Source: Candidatus Saccharimonadota bacterium
GTDB taxonomy: Bacteria > Patescibacteriota > Saccharimonadia > Saccharimonadales > Saccharimonadaceae
Direction of reading: 5' to 3'
NCBI GenBank assembly: GCA_009992235.1
Contig: JAACVZ010000005.1
Span: 1 to 35,988 of the forward strand
DNA: 35,988 nt
Position 1 is the first letter of the stretch, and each line of letters starts with the position of its first letter. The notes under the pieces were generated by a model, which was not told where the DNA came from, did not search any database, and saw only the letters and a list, made by a program, of their open reading frames with translations. The translations under genes were made by a program, and so were the position numbers. Shown one piece after another: positions 5,971 through 15,160 of this stretch.

Positions 5971-5976
5971 TATACT
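5971..5976 (+). promoter_or_regulatory. -10 box of rightward T4SS operon
   Basis: TATACT lies 9 bases before ATG 5986 with no ribosome-binding site between, so the transcript is leaderless or nearly so. The -35 would fall inside the inverted repeat at 5940-5954. Confidence 0.6.
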
Positions 5977-5985
5977 ATAAGCAGT

Positions 5986-6999
5986 ATGCCCAGTTCATAT
6001 AAAGTCCCCCAAGACGTCGAAGCTGATGACAAGCTCATTGGTCCGTTTAGTTTTCGTCAATTCATATATCTTATTGTTGTTGCGCTCGCAGGCGCTTTGG
6101 CGTGGGGCTTAGCTCAAATATTTATCGTTCTGGCAATTATTCCTCTTCCCATTATTCTCCTTTTTGGGGCGTTAGCACTACCACTCCGAAAAGATCAGCC
6201 CATGGAAATCTACCTAGCAGCAATTGTTTCATTCTTCCTTAAGCCACACAAACGCTTCTGGGATCCGGAAGGCGTGGAGACACTTATTGAGGTGTCTGCC
6301 CCAAAAACAACCGAAGAAAGCCGCGTGAAAGACCTATCTGGCAGTGAAGCGGAACAGCGGCTTGGGTACCTTGCTAATATAGTCGACTCGGGTGGGTGGG
6401 CTATTCGCGGAGCTGGCACCACGCCAAACAGCGCCATGATTTCAGACGTTTTCTATGATGCCCAAAACACCGAAGATATTCTCGATGCAAACAACACTGT
6501 TGGACAATCTATTGAATACTTAATGGGACAACGAGCCGAGAAGTCTAAAAAGGAAGCGCTTGATAAAATGCGCTCAGCACTTACTCCACAGCCACAGGTT
6601 CAGCCCCAGCAGCAACCAGCAGCAACAGCCCCTCAGCCAACCCAGCAATCTCAACCAGCGCCAAACCCGTTTCCGCCGGCGGCGACAGAGCTACAACAGC
6701 CAGAGCCCGTAGTCGATGATATCCATCAGAAAATAATTCAACCAATACACGACCTCGGCGACACAAACGCACCTGTTGTCGACCTGGCTAGTGAGCTGGC
6801 TCCAAAACCAGCACCGGCTCAAGCGCAACCGCCCCAGCCGGAGCCGCAACAATCAAGCACTAGCGAGACACCCCCTACTGCTGATATAATGAACCTTGCA
6901 ACCAACTCTGATATATCGGTAGAAACGCTTGGGAAAGAGGCAAGTCGCCTCAACAAAAAAGTGTCTACGGAGGATGAAGCATTTCTTTCTCTGCGATAA
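5986..6999 (+). CDS. PrgI family protein (T4SS inner-membrane component)
   Basis: The 337-residue protein begins with the PrgI-family pattern: a short polar start (YKVPQDVEADDKL-GPFSFRQ), two close membrane helices (about 24-43 and 45-66), then P-x-RKDQP and a membrane-proximal segment ending in KPHKRFW. PrgI proteins sit beside VirB4 in Gram-positive and CPR type IV secretion clusters and are regarded as VirB3-like. The central part is soluble. Residues about 196-295 are a glutamine/proline/alanine-rich, probably disordered linker, followed by a short conserved-looking tail (MNLATNSDISVETLG). It is the first gene of the rightward operon and lies 33 bases before the next gene. Confidence 0.9.
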   Translation: MPSSYKVPQDVEADDKLIGPFSFRQFIYLIVVALAGALAWGLAQIFIVLAIIPLPIILLFGALALPLRKDQPMEIYLAAIVSFFLKPHKRFWDPEGVETLIEVSAPKTTEESRVKDLSGSEAEQRLGYLANIVDSGGWAIRGAGTTPNSAMISDVFYDAQNTEDILDANNTVGQSIEYLMGQRAEKSKKEALDKMRSALTPQPQVQPQQQPAATAPQPTQQSQPAPNPFPPAATELQQPEPVVDDIHQKIIQPIHDLGDTNAPVVDLASELAPKPAPAQAQPPQPEPQQSSTSETPPTADIMNLATNSDISVETLGKEASRLNKKVSTEDEAFLSLR

Positions 7000-7032
7000 T
7001 CAGAAACTTTAAGAAGTGGGAACCCCTAACAC

Positions 7033-7896
7033 ATGCAGCCGTTTGATCCTTTTTCAACAACACAGAACCCTTCTCCTTCTGGGTCTATTCCACCAGCGCA
7101 AACACCGCAGCCCCAGGCGCCTCAACCGCAACGCGTAGCGCCACAGCAAGCAACTCCGCAGCAAGCAACAAAACCGACACCGAAGAACCCGAACTCAACT
7201 CAAAGCTCGCTTCTTTTCTCGGAAATTCGAGACAATATGCTTATTATGCTCGATGGCTCATTCCGTGCAGTAGTCGCTTGTACCTCAATCAACTTTGATC
7301 TTATGAGCGATAGGGAACGAGACGGTGTCGAATTTAGCTACCAAAACTTCCTTAACTCACTATCTTTCCCAATTCAAATTCTAGTTAGATCACAGCGCAT
7401 TGACATCGGACCATATATAGAACGCCTCGTTGAAACACGACGAACACAAGACAACATGCTGCTTGGTGTGCTTATGGATGACTACATAAACTTTATTGAT
7501 ATTCTGGCTGAAGAGGCGAACATTATGGAGAAAACGTTTTACATTACCGTTCCGTATTTCCCAGCCGGGGATGCCGCAAACCTTGTTGAACAGGGTAAGG
7601 GCTTTTTTGGAAAATTATTCGCTCAACCAAAACACACCATTACAAAAATCGACCCTGCAGCCTACCAAAAAGCAAAAGATGAAATAAAGAACAGGGTAGA
7701 TACCGTCATGTCTGGTTTATACCAAATAGGGGTACAGAGCGTCCAGCTTGAGACAAAATCGCTTGGGGAGCTTATGTATAGCGCCTACAATCCCGATACT
7801 GCACTTCGGCAGCCGCTCGGAGACTTCAACAACGTTGCGACAACCTACGTAAAAAAGGGTAGTGGGCAAAATCCGGCGAACAAGGAGGAGTCATAA
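7033..7896 (+). CDS. TraC-like domain protein of T4SS
   Basis: The 287-residue protein starts with a proline/glutamine-rich, disordered segment (residues about 10-55). A folded domain (about 60-270) follows that resembles the N-terminal TraC/VirB4 domain usually found directly before the ATPase in conjugation systems. Segments such as LFSEIRDNMLIMLDGSFRAV, SFPIQILVRSQRIDI and GELMYSAYNPD are typical of the CPR TraC-like family. No Walker motif is present. Its stop overlaps the VirB4 start (TAATG), and GGAGGAG lies in its last codons, so the two are made together. They may form one functional VirB4-type unit split over two chains. Confidence 0.82.
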   Translation: MQPFDPFSTTQNPSPSGSIPPAQTPQPQAPQPQRVAPQQATPQQATKPTPKNPNSTQSSLLFSEIRDNMLIMLDGSFRAVVACTSINFDLMSDRERDGVEFSYQNFLNSLSFPIQILVRSQRIDIGPYIERLVETRRTQDNMLLGVLMDDYINFIDILAEEANIMEKTFYITVPYFPAGDAANLVEQGKGFFGKLFAQPKHTITKIDPAAYQKAKDEIKNRVDTVMSGLYQIGVQSVQLETKSLGELMYSAYNPDTALRQPLGDFNNVATTYVKKGSGQNPANKEES

Positions 7897-9749
7897 TGGC
7901 TAAGCGAACTTCAGCGGTTGATATTGCTGCAGAGCAACGAGCAAAAGAACAAAGTGAAGTTGAGCAGGCCTTTCTCAAAGGTGTTTCGACGCTACGCGAC
8001 CTTATTGCACCAAGTAGCCTTGAAATTCACTCGTCTTATTTCCGACTTGGAACAAAATACGGCCGAACTATATATGTGTACGGGTATCCGCGACAAATTT
8101 ACACAGGGTGGCTTAGTTCGCTAATTAACATTGATGAAGTGCTCGATGTTAGCATATACATTTACCCTGTCGAAAGCCAGGTTGTCCTGAATAACCTCCG
8201 TAAGAAGGTGACGCAGCTCGAGGCAAGCGCATCAATAAATAGTGAAAAGGGACGAACTCGCGACCCAGGGCTTGAAGCGGCTATTAATGATGCCGAGGAA
8301 CTTCGAGACCAAATTCAAGTGGGCTCTGAGCGATTCTTCCGTTTCGGTCTATACGTTACTTTATACGCAGACAGTATGGATGAACTTAATTTTATGCAAC
8401 AAAAAATTGAAACCCTCTTCGGCCAGCAAATGGTGTTCAGTAAAGTTGCCTCGTCTCAGCAAGAGCAGGGACTTAATAGTTCACTACCGCAAATGGCCGA
8501 CCAGTTGCAAATTCGTCGTAACATGAACACTGGCGCCATCAGCACGAGCTTTCCGTTCACCAGTGCTGACCTAACTGACAATACCGGCATTTTATACGGC
8601 ATCAACATGCACAACAACGGCTTGGTTATTTTCGATAGATTCAAACTTGAAAATGCCAACATGGTGGTCTTTGCAAAGTCTGGTGCTGGTAAATCATTTG
8701 CCGTAAAGCTTGAAGCCCTCCGAAGCATGATGCTTGGTTCTGAAATTATTATTGTCGACCCTGAAAATGAATACCAAAAGCTTTCCGAAGCGGTAGGCGG
8801 TGCCTATATTCGACTAAGCCTCAACTCACAAACACGCATTAACCCATTTGACTTACCGCGGGTTATAGACAGCGACGAGGCCGATGATGCGCTTCGAGCT
8901 AACTTGGTGACCCTGCACGGGCTATTCCGCCTTATGTTAGGCGGCTCACAAACCTCAACTACTGGCGGAGCACCAGTTGTCGCGCTTACTCCAGCCGAAG
9001 AGGCTGACCTTGACCAAGCACTAATTGATACCTACGCCCGTGTCGGTATTACCAGTGACCCACTAACACACAACTCACCACCGCCAGTTATTAGTGACCT
9101 ATACGACACCTTGCTTCATATGGGCGGTAGTGGACCAGCACTTGCACAGCGTCTTCGAAAGTACACCACTGGAACATTTGCGGGTATCTTTAGCCAACAG
9201 TCAAACATCGATATTAATAACCCAATGGTTGTATTTAACATACGCGACCTTGAAGACGAACTCCGTCCTGTCGCTATGTACATTGTCCTTAGCCACATTT
9301 GGAACATTACCCGGACCGACAAAAAGAAGCGCATGCTAATTGTCGACGAGGCCTGGGAGCTTATGAAATACGACGATTCGGCAAACTTCCTGTTTAGTCT
9401 CGCCAAGCGCGCGCGCAAGTATCAACTCGGCCTCACAACCATCACCCAGGACGTTGAAGACTTTATGAGCAGTAAAATGGGCCGAGCAATCGTTGCCAAC
9501 AGCTCTATGCAGCTTCTACTTAAACAGTCCCCAAGCGCCGTTGATGTATTATCTGATGTCTTTAAGCTTACCGACGAAGAAAAGAAGCGGCTCGCCAACT
9601 TCCCAATTGGCCAAGGGCTGTTCTTTGCCGGTCAAAGCCATGTCCACATTCAAATTCAAGCCAGCCAAACAGAAACAAAACTTATTACCACGAACCCAGG
9701 AGAAGAGAAGCCTCGACCAGAGCCTAAGAGCCTATCTGCTGAGGTATAA
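7896..9749 (+). CDS. virB4: VirB4-family T4SS ATPase
   Basis: The 617-residue protein has an N-terminal beta-rich domain (about 35-200) and a RecA-like P-loop ATPase domain (about 230-590). The Walker A motif is SGAGKS with K266, Walker B is MLIVDEAWE with D484 and E485, and LTTITQDVEDF follows as the sensor-like motif. VirB4 proteins power pilus biogenesis and substrate transfer at the inner membrane. At 617 residues it is somewhat short for VirB4 because the neighbouring TraC-like gene may supply part of the N-terminal region. The start ATG 7896 is preceded by GGAGGAG. The C-terminus is polar and proline-rich. No coupling ATPase (VirD4/TraG) or relaxase is present in the window. Confidence 0.95.
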   Translation: MAKRTSAVDIAAEQRAKEQSEVEQAFLKGVSTLRDLIAPSSLEIHSSYFRLGTKYGRTIYVYGYPRQIYTGWLSSLINIDEVLDVSIYIYPVESQVVLNNLRKKVTQLEASASINSEKGRTRDPGLEAAINDAEELRDQIQVGSERFFRFGLYVTLYADSMDELNFMQQKIETLFGQQMVFSKVASSQQEQGLNSSLPQMADQLQIRRNMNTGAISTSFPFTSADLTDNTGILYGINMHNNGLVIFDRFKLENANMVVFAKSGAGKSFAVKLEALRSMMLGSEIIIVDPENEYQKLSEAVGGAYIRLSLNSQTRINPFDLPRVIDSDEADDALRANLVTLHGLFRLMLGGSQTSTTGGAPVVALTPAEEADLDQALIDTYARVGITSDPLTHNSPPPVISDLYDTLLHMGGSGPALAQRLRKYTTGTFAGIFSQQSNIDINNPMVVFNIRDLEDELRPVAMYIVLSHIWNITRTDKKKRMLIVDEAWELMKYDDSANFLFSLAKRARKYQLGLTTITQDVEDFMSSKMGRAIVANSSMQLLLKQSPSAVDVLSDVFKLTDEEKKRLANFPIGQGLFFAGQSHVHIQIQASQTETKLITTNPGEEKPRPEPKSLSAEV

Positions 9750-9760
9750 TAGGATTATCT

Positions 9761-12700
9761 ATGTCAGCACTATTTAGACCCGGCAGCCAAAAAGAAGTTG
9801 ACGATCAAATTAATCCGTCGCAACAGCATTATAAATCGGCCTATACCGATGCTGGGGTTGATCAGGCCGAAGCTTTTGCGAACGATCCAACCAACGCCAC
9901 CAATGAACTCAACGACAGTGAAGTAGACGCCTCAAAAAAACTTAACGAAGTGGAGGGCGGTGGAGGTGCTAATTGGACAAATAATGTAACCTCAGAAGAC
10001 AACCAGTCGGAAAAAAAGAATATAGCACTTCAAGCGCTCGGGCAGGCCAGAAAACGAAAAGGTATTCTTGGGCTTATTGGTGTTTTCGGTGTCAGTGGCG
10101 GGTTACTAGCTAGCTTCTTCGGCCCAGCCAGTCTTGTCATCAACCTCATGGAAAACATGGTCTCGACGAATGACTCAACGTCTACAACTATGGAACGACG
10201 TTTTATGAAGGCGTTTGGAAATATGTCATCCGAAGATCCTATTTGTGCAAATAATAGCAAAAAGTCTATCCGCTGTAAGATGGGCCGAATATCTAACAGC
10301 GCTCTTTACAAACTTGATAAGAAGGGCGTCAAGGCGGTCGGCTATGATGGTAAACGAACGGGTTACCCATCGAAAAATCCGACAGCATACACGTTCAGCG
10401 ACGGTAGGACGGTTCAAGCCAAGGACTTACGCGGCTTCCTCTCTCAACCAGAAAACCGAAAACTAGCCTCGAGTGTACTCGGAGCACGTGGCGCTTTTAA
10501 TATGCGCGTTAAAGCGTGGATTGGTAATCATATAACGAAAAAGTTCTATAACAAGTTTGGTCTGACACGGTCTGGCGGAATAGCCGATGGAAAACACTCA
10601 ACAACGGATGGAAAAACTCGATACGCAGCAACAATGGAGAAGCTTCGTGCAAATATTCCGGGGCTTGAGGCTGTTTCTGGTGTAAAAGATAATATAAACG
10701 CAAAAGCCCGATCGCAAATGAAGAAGGCGGGCAGGGGTGGCGTCGCGTATACTACCGCTGTAGCAGGCTGCATGGCCGTGAAGGCACCTGGATATGTCGC
10801 GGCGGGCGTCGCGGCGGTTCAGCTTGCGCAAATACTACCTTTCGCAATGGATATCGTGTTGTCTCCTGGTTCAAAAGCAAAAGCTGCGGGAGTTGGTTCT
10901 GGGTTTTCAGGGGACGACATGAACGCAGTGGGAACCACTTTAACCACTCAAACACCCCGTGAGAGTGATGGCAAAATGACTTCAGCGCTCGACTCGGCTA
11001 TATTACTTGCTGCGATTGGCGTAAATAAAGGTAAGCCGGCCGTATCGACAAAGTTCACGCCTGGTTATGGAGTTTTAAAAAGCGGTTTCTTTAGCGGTGC
11101 GCAAAATGTCGACAACGAGACCAAGGAATCATGTAACGTCATAATGAGCCCGGCTGCAATGTATTCAGCGGCCGCCGCCGACGCCGCTGTCACCGTGGCT
11201 GCATCGGCAACTATTATTGGTGGGGTTATAAAAATTGTTGGATCATTTGCCCTTATGGCTGCTCTGCAGCAGGTTGTTCCTGGAATTATTGCTTCTGTGA
11301 GTGAGGAAGTTATTAAAGAGGTTGCCGAAAACGACGCAATTCCTCAAGCAGAAGGCGAGGAGTTGGGTGATATTCTTGGTATTTCTTCGGCGGCGTTTTT
11401 CTCGGCTGGCGGTATGTCTAGAAACCTACCAACCTTAAGCGTCGACCAAGCGGTAGCATTTGAATCTGCTCGAAAAGAAAATGAGGCCTTTCAGCGAGAA
11501 ATGGACATCGCCTCACTTAGTCCTTTTGACACATCGAGTAAATATACCTTCCTGGGTAGTATTATGAATAATCTACAGTTTTCGATGATTTCAAGTGGAG
11601 CTTACAATAATAATTTTCAATCAATAGTATCAAATATTTTTTCAGTAGCGTCGTTATCTTTCGCGAATAACGCCAGTGCCGCAACCGGATATTCGTCTAG
11701 CTATTGTGGATATGCAGATGAGTTTGAATTAGGTACTGGTTCACTCGAAGGTAACACAACACCTGCGGTAAACGTAGCCGGGCTTCCATGCACCGGTATG
11801 ACTGACGGCCAATTAAATATGGAGACGTCTGAGGCAGTTGATTTAATGGCTAGTGAAGGCTGGATCGATGAAGGGCTTGATATAGATATTCCAGATAACG
11901 CAACTATCGACGATCTTATTGCACTTGGATATATAAAAAGTGAAACACCTCTTACTGACTACATCGAAGCCTGTGGCGACCCAACATCAGGGGACTACTT
12001 ATTTAACACGGCCGGCTGTATGATAGATGACTCTACGCCCGACACTAACATCACAGAGTTGTCCGTATGTACCAACAGTGTTAATGCCGAAGGTGAAACT
12101 ATTAAAACCTGTGCTAGCGGGGGAGTGGTTGACGATACAGACGGAGAAGCAACCACAATTACACCTCAAGGCACACCAAGCCAGCGCGCACTTACTGCTA
12201 TTCCTGTGTTCCTTCTTGACTACCAAATGATTCAGTCGATAAACGGTGAGGATGAAGAGGTGCAAGAAACTACATCTACAAACACCTCAACCGCCACACC
12301 ACTTCCAACTGGCACAAAACAAGAGCTTGCAACTATGATAAAAGATAATACCAATGTTAGCGACCGAACTGGTCAAATCAATCAAGTAGCTTCAGGCTCA
12401 AAAACAAACGTTTCAGACAAGGTACTAGCCGTTGTTGCGGCACTTGGTGAAAAAAATACGTTTACCATTTCATCATTCCAACGTTCGCCATTAAGTATTG
12501 GTGCTGGTGTCTATAGTTGGCACACAAACGGGGAAGCGATAGACTTTTCGGGTAGCGTTGGTATTAATGGTGTTCGTATCCCAAGCTTCAGCGCCGTTGA
12601 TAACACAATACGCACCTTTCTTATAGAGGTTGCGAATACTATTCAATCTAGTTCATGTCAAATTGGTGTACCGAATGCAACTTATGTAAAAACAGTAGAG

Positions 12701-12781
12701 GTTACTGGCACTAGCTGTAATGTGTTTGTTGATGATGGCGTAGGTGTTACGCCCCACATACATATCGGGGTAAAGGGATGA
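9761..12781 (+). CDS. large T4SS membrane protein with C-terminal LAS-type zinc peptidase domain
   Basis: I do not recognise the 1006-residue protein as a whole. Residues 1-100 are polar. Hydrophobic segments lie near 101-128, 327-360 and 470-520, the last very alanine-rich, and the rest looks soluble and exposed, with many Asn, Thr and Ser and several cysteines. Its size, membrane spans and position after VirB4 suggest a VirB6-like component. The C-terminal ~110 residues carry the metal-binding pattern of LAS (M15/VanX-like) peptidases: HTNGEAID gives H921-x6-D928, and HIH gives H999 and H1001 close to the end. This predicts a zinc-dependent peptidoglycan endopeptidase, probably on the outer face. 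A weak AGGA precedes ATG 9761. The stop overlaps the next start by four bases (ATGA). Confidence 0.75.
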   Translation: MSALFRPGSQKEVDDQINPSQQHYKSAYTDAGVDQAEAFANDPTNATNELNDSEVDASKKLNEVEGGGGANWTNNVTSEDNQSEKKNIALQALGQARKRKGILGLIGVFGVSGGLLASFFGPASLVINLMENMVSTNDSTSTTMERRFMKAFGNMSSEDPICANNSKKSIRCKMGRISNSALYKLDKKGVKAVGYDGKRTGYPSKNPTAYTFSDGRTVQAKDLRGFLSQPENRKLASSVLGARGAFNMRVKAWIGNHITKKFYNKFGLTRSGGIADGKHSTTDGKTRYAATMEKLRANIPGLEAVSGVKDNINAKARSQMKKAGRGGVAYTTAVAGCMAVKAPGYVAAGVAAVQLAQILPFAMDIVLSPGSKAKAAGVGSGFSGDDMNAVGTTLTTQTPRESDGKMTSALDSAILLAAIGVNKGKPAVSTKFTPGYGVLKSGFFSGAQNVDNETKESCNVIMSPAAMYSAAAADAAVTVAASATIIGGVIKIVGSFALMAALQQVVPGIIASVSEEVIKEVAENDAIPQAEGEELGDILGISSAAFFSAGGMSRNLPTLSVDQAVAFESARKENEAFQREMDIASLSPFDTSSKYTFLGSIMNNLQFSMISSGAYNNNFQSIVSNIFSVASLSFANNASAATGYSSSYCGYADEFELGTGSLEGNTTPAVNVAGLPCTGMTDGQLNMETSEAVDLMASEGWIDEGLDIDIPDNATIDDLIALGYIKSETPLTDYIEACGDPTSGDYLFNTAGCMIDDSTPDTNITELSVCTNSVNAEGETIKTCASGGVVDDTDGEATTITPQGTPSQRALTAIPVFLLDYQMIQSINGEDEEVQETTSTNTSTATPLPTGTKQELATMIKDNTNVSDRTGQINQVASGSKTNVSDKVLAVVAALGEKNTFTISSFQRSPLSIGAGVYSWHTNGEAIDFSGSVGINGVRIPSFSAVDNTIRTFLIEVANTIQSSSCQIGVPNATYVKTVEVTGTSCNVFVDDGVGVTPHIHIGVKG

Positions 12782-13230
12782 ACAAAAGACTCTTCCTAGC
12801 TATTGTTGTTGTATTTATTTCAACACTTACTATTATTGGTATAATTGCTTTATTTAGCCAACCGGGCGACCAGGAAACATTATCGAAAGAACGGTTAAAC
12901 GAGCTTATTGGTAAGGACGCTTTTGAGGCTGGTGCTGAAGGTCGGTTGGTCGAAATACGAGGCGATATACAAAGCTTTAACGACGAGTGGCACATTGCTA
13001 AGGTATTAATAAGTCGTCCCGATCAACACCTTGACGGTAATGAAGACGAGCCTCTGCAAACCGTTTCAGCAATTGCGGTTGTGTATACTCATAAAGACTA
13101 CGACCCCGAATTAGTTATTGATCCATTCGACTATTACACAGTTGATGAAATAACCAAACTCGTTGCACCGTCGGCAAGAGTAGCTGTTCTTGAAAGTAAG
13201 GCGGAGAATGTTATATATGAAAATCTTTAG
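12778..13230 (+). CDS. membrane-anchored protein in T4SS operon, unknown function
   Basis: The 150-residue protein has a single N-terminal hydrophobic helix (about 5-26) with no clear cleavage site, so it is probably anchored with its acidic C-terminal domain outside. The soluble part (30-150) mixes helical and beta-type segments and matches no family I know. It is translationally coupled at both ends, overlapping the preceding stop by four bases and the next start by 14 bases. The tight coupling between two cell-wall hydrolase genes suggests it works with them, perhaps as a scaffold or regulator; this is inference. Confidence 0.7.
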   Translation: MNKRLFLAIVVVFISTLTIIGIIALFSQPGDQETLSKERLNELIGKDAFEAGAEGRLVEIRGDIQSFNDEWHIAKVLISRPDQHLDGNEDEPLQTVSAIAVVYTHKDYDPELVIDPFDYYTVDEITKLVAPSARVAVLESKAENVIYENL

Positions 13231-14458
13231 TTTCATTGCCTCGCTTGTTCTCGCGTTAAATTTCCTTACTATTCCTGTTTATGCGTACGACGAGGAGTTT
13301 TATTCAAGTAATAATATCTTATTTTATAACCCAGAATCTTCAACCTGTGTTAATGGTTCACTTATTAATGCCGGCCGCGATTATAACGGTCTTGAGATAC
13401 TCAGTGATGCTCAGAAAAAACAAATAGCAACCAATCAATCGGTGTATGAAACTGCCGCGAAGGAGGCTGGCATACCATGGCAAATGCTTGCTGTGCTTCA
13501 CCTTCGCGAAACTGGACTCCAGCTCGTAAACCCAGCCAATGGTCAGGGGTTATATCAAGATTTTTCCGCAAAAGATACAGACAAATATCCGCCAGGGCAA
13601 GTTACCCAAGAGTCATTCCTTGAACAGTCAAAATGGGCTGCCGCATTCATAAAAGGCAAAACAAGTTTATCGCTTCTTTCTGGTGATGTTGCAGCTGTAA
13701 AAGATGCCTTCTTTGGTTATAACGGTCGGGCGGCGGCGTATAAGGCTCAGGCTGAGGCTCTTGGGTTTAGCGAAGGCTACGAAGGTTCGCCGTATGTAGT
13801 AAATAAAATAGAGGCAAGGCGAGACCCTTCGGCGCTTCCATCTAGTGATAGGACTTGGGGACAAATTAAAGAAGATGGCGGACAAATAGAATATCCCGCA
13901 AACAATGATTACGGTGCCTATGTTATTTATGCAGCCCTTACAAACAGTACGGGTGTTGGTTGTGGCCTAGCTGGTTCGACTGCAGAAAAAGTTGTTTCAA
14001 TTGCCAGGGAAGAACTTGCTTTATGGGACGCGGGGACACTTAAAGGAAACGGCACTGACTACCAAAAATATACGAACGGTGCTTCGGGTAACTGGTGCGC
14101 TTGGTTTGTAAGTTGGGTTTACAACAAAGCCGGTTACCCAATTGTAGATGGAAATAATGGTGCCGTTCCGCTTGTTGATAGCCTTAAATCTATTGGTCAA
14201 AGTAATGAAAAGTTCACCTATTATGACAAGCAGGGTTATACTCCAAAAATTGGTGATATTGTTATTCAAAAGAACGGCGTGAGCCATACACATATTGTTG
14301 TGGCAATTGATGGTACTACAATTACAACTATTGGTGGAAATCAGGGATACGGCGGTGTTGACGGCGCGTCTAGTTTTAATACCAGTAAAGTCACTGAATA
14401 TACGTACGATTACTTATTAAATAGTCAAACAAATGGTTTCGTTACAATAAAGGGGTAA
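13217..14458 (+). CDS. secreted lysozyme-like transglycosylase + CHAP amidase (VirB1-like)
   Basis: The 413-residue protein has a signal peptide with cleavage after VYA (residue 23). The first domain (about 60-230) is lysozyme/SLT-like, with catalytic Glu98 in LHLRETGL, typical of lytic transglycosylases. The second (about 255-410) is a CHAP domain with Cys294 in GNWCAWFVSWVYN and His357/His359 in SHTHIVVAIDG, typical of amidases or endopeptidases. Paired glycan- and peptide-cutting domains are known in VirB1-like and conjugation hydrolases, which open the wall for the secretion channel. The start is ATG 13217, which keeps the signal peptide N-terminal; GGAGA lies about 9 bases upstream. An upstream TTG-type extension in the same frame is rejected. 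Confidence 0.88.
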   Translation: MKIFSFIASLVLALNFLTIPVYAYDEEFYSSNNILFYNPESSTCVNGSLINAGRDYNGLEILSDAQKKQIATNQSVYETAAKEAGIPWQMLAVLHLRETGLQLVNPANGQGLYQDFSAKDTDKYPPGQVTQESFLEQSKWAAAFIKGKTSLSLLSGDVAAVKDAFFGYNGRAAAYKAQAEALGFSEGYEGSPYVVNKIEARRDPSALPSSDRTWGQIKEDGGQIEYPANNDYGAYVIYAALTNSTGVGCGLAGSTAEKVVSIAREELALWDAGTLKGNGTDYQKYTNGASGNWCAWFVSWVYNKAGYPIVDGNNGAVPLVDSLKSIGQSNEKFTYYDKQGYTPKIGDIVIQKNGVSHTHIVVAIDGTTITTIGGNQGYGGVDGASSFNTSKVTEYTYDYLLNSQTNGFVTIKG

Positions 14459-14461
14459 TAT

Positions 14462-15160
14462 ATGGATACATCTCGACCGCGTAAAAAAATGTTACTCTAC
14501 ACACTTATTCCTGTTGGGTTAGTTGCTTTGATTATTGCGTATATTCAGTTGTTTACTTTTTTTAATACCGGCATAACCCCCAGTCCAAACAACACATCTC
14601 GGTTCTCGCAATTTATCGACATATCTTTTAATAAAGATTTAAAGAGTGTTGGATTTGTAAAAATTTCACCAAATTCTTCTATTCTCGCTTCATATGAAAT
14701 TAATAAATCATCTGTACGTCTTTTTATTAACGATATCGTGGAGTATGAAACACTTTCTATAGAACTTCAGCAAATTGAGAGTGTTGATGGATATAAATTA
14801 GATTCATTTCAATTCGACGTTGTATTAACAGATGATTTAACCGACGGTGAACAATTAGAGCGCGCCCTGGAGGAGCAAGACGAAACCACAGAGCTCCGTT
14901 CCGACCCAATTCTTGAACATATTCCGCACTCAACCCTTAGTTATAAAATAACTCCAGATATGACTAGGGTGAGGGCTGATGGAAGTAGTATTGTCGATGT
15001 AAATGTTGAGGTATTCCTTACGGCTGCCGATATGCGAGGCGACAGGGATGCTGCGCTTTCGGTGTATAAAAAGCAGGTTGAAGAATATTTTTCGTTAAAA
15101 AGTATCAATACTGAAAACTATACAATTACGTATACTATAGTCGAATCATCTTTATATTAG
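14462..15160 (+). CDS. membrane-anchored protein at end of T4SS operon, unknown function
   Basis: The 232-residue protein has one membrane helix (about 10-33) after a basic start, so the rest should be extracytoplasmic. The soluble part is rich in beta-type alternation and charged residues and is free of cysteine. I do not recognise it. AAGGGG lies upstream and the gap to the previous stop is only three bases, so it belongs to the same operon. Its last 26 bases overlap the 3' end of the convergent recF, and no terminator hairpin separates the two. Confidence 0.7.
   Translation: MDTSRPRKKMLLYTLIPVGLVALIIAYIQLFTFFNTGITPSPNNTSRFSQFIDISFNKDLKSVGFVKISPNSSILASYEINKSSVRLFINDIVEYETLSIELQQIESVDGYKLDSFQFDVVLTDDLTDGEQLERALEEQDETTELRSDPILEHIPHSTLSYKITPDMTRVRADGSSIVDVNVEVFLTAADMRGDRDAALSVYKKQVEEYFSLKSINTENYTITYTIVESSLY

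Noticed and set aside
5916-6038. N-terminal extension of the first pilin-like gene
   Set aside because: It would cross the divergent promoter region and bury the signal peptide 41 residues inside the protein.
7033-9749. TraC-like and VirB4 genes as a frameshifted single gene
   Set aside because: The junction has a proper stop, a GGAGGAG site and its own ATG, and the TraC-like protein is a complete separate unit, so this looks like a genuine two-gene arrangement.
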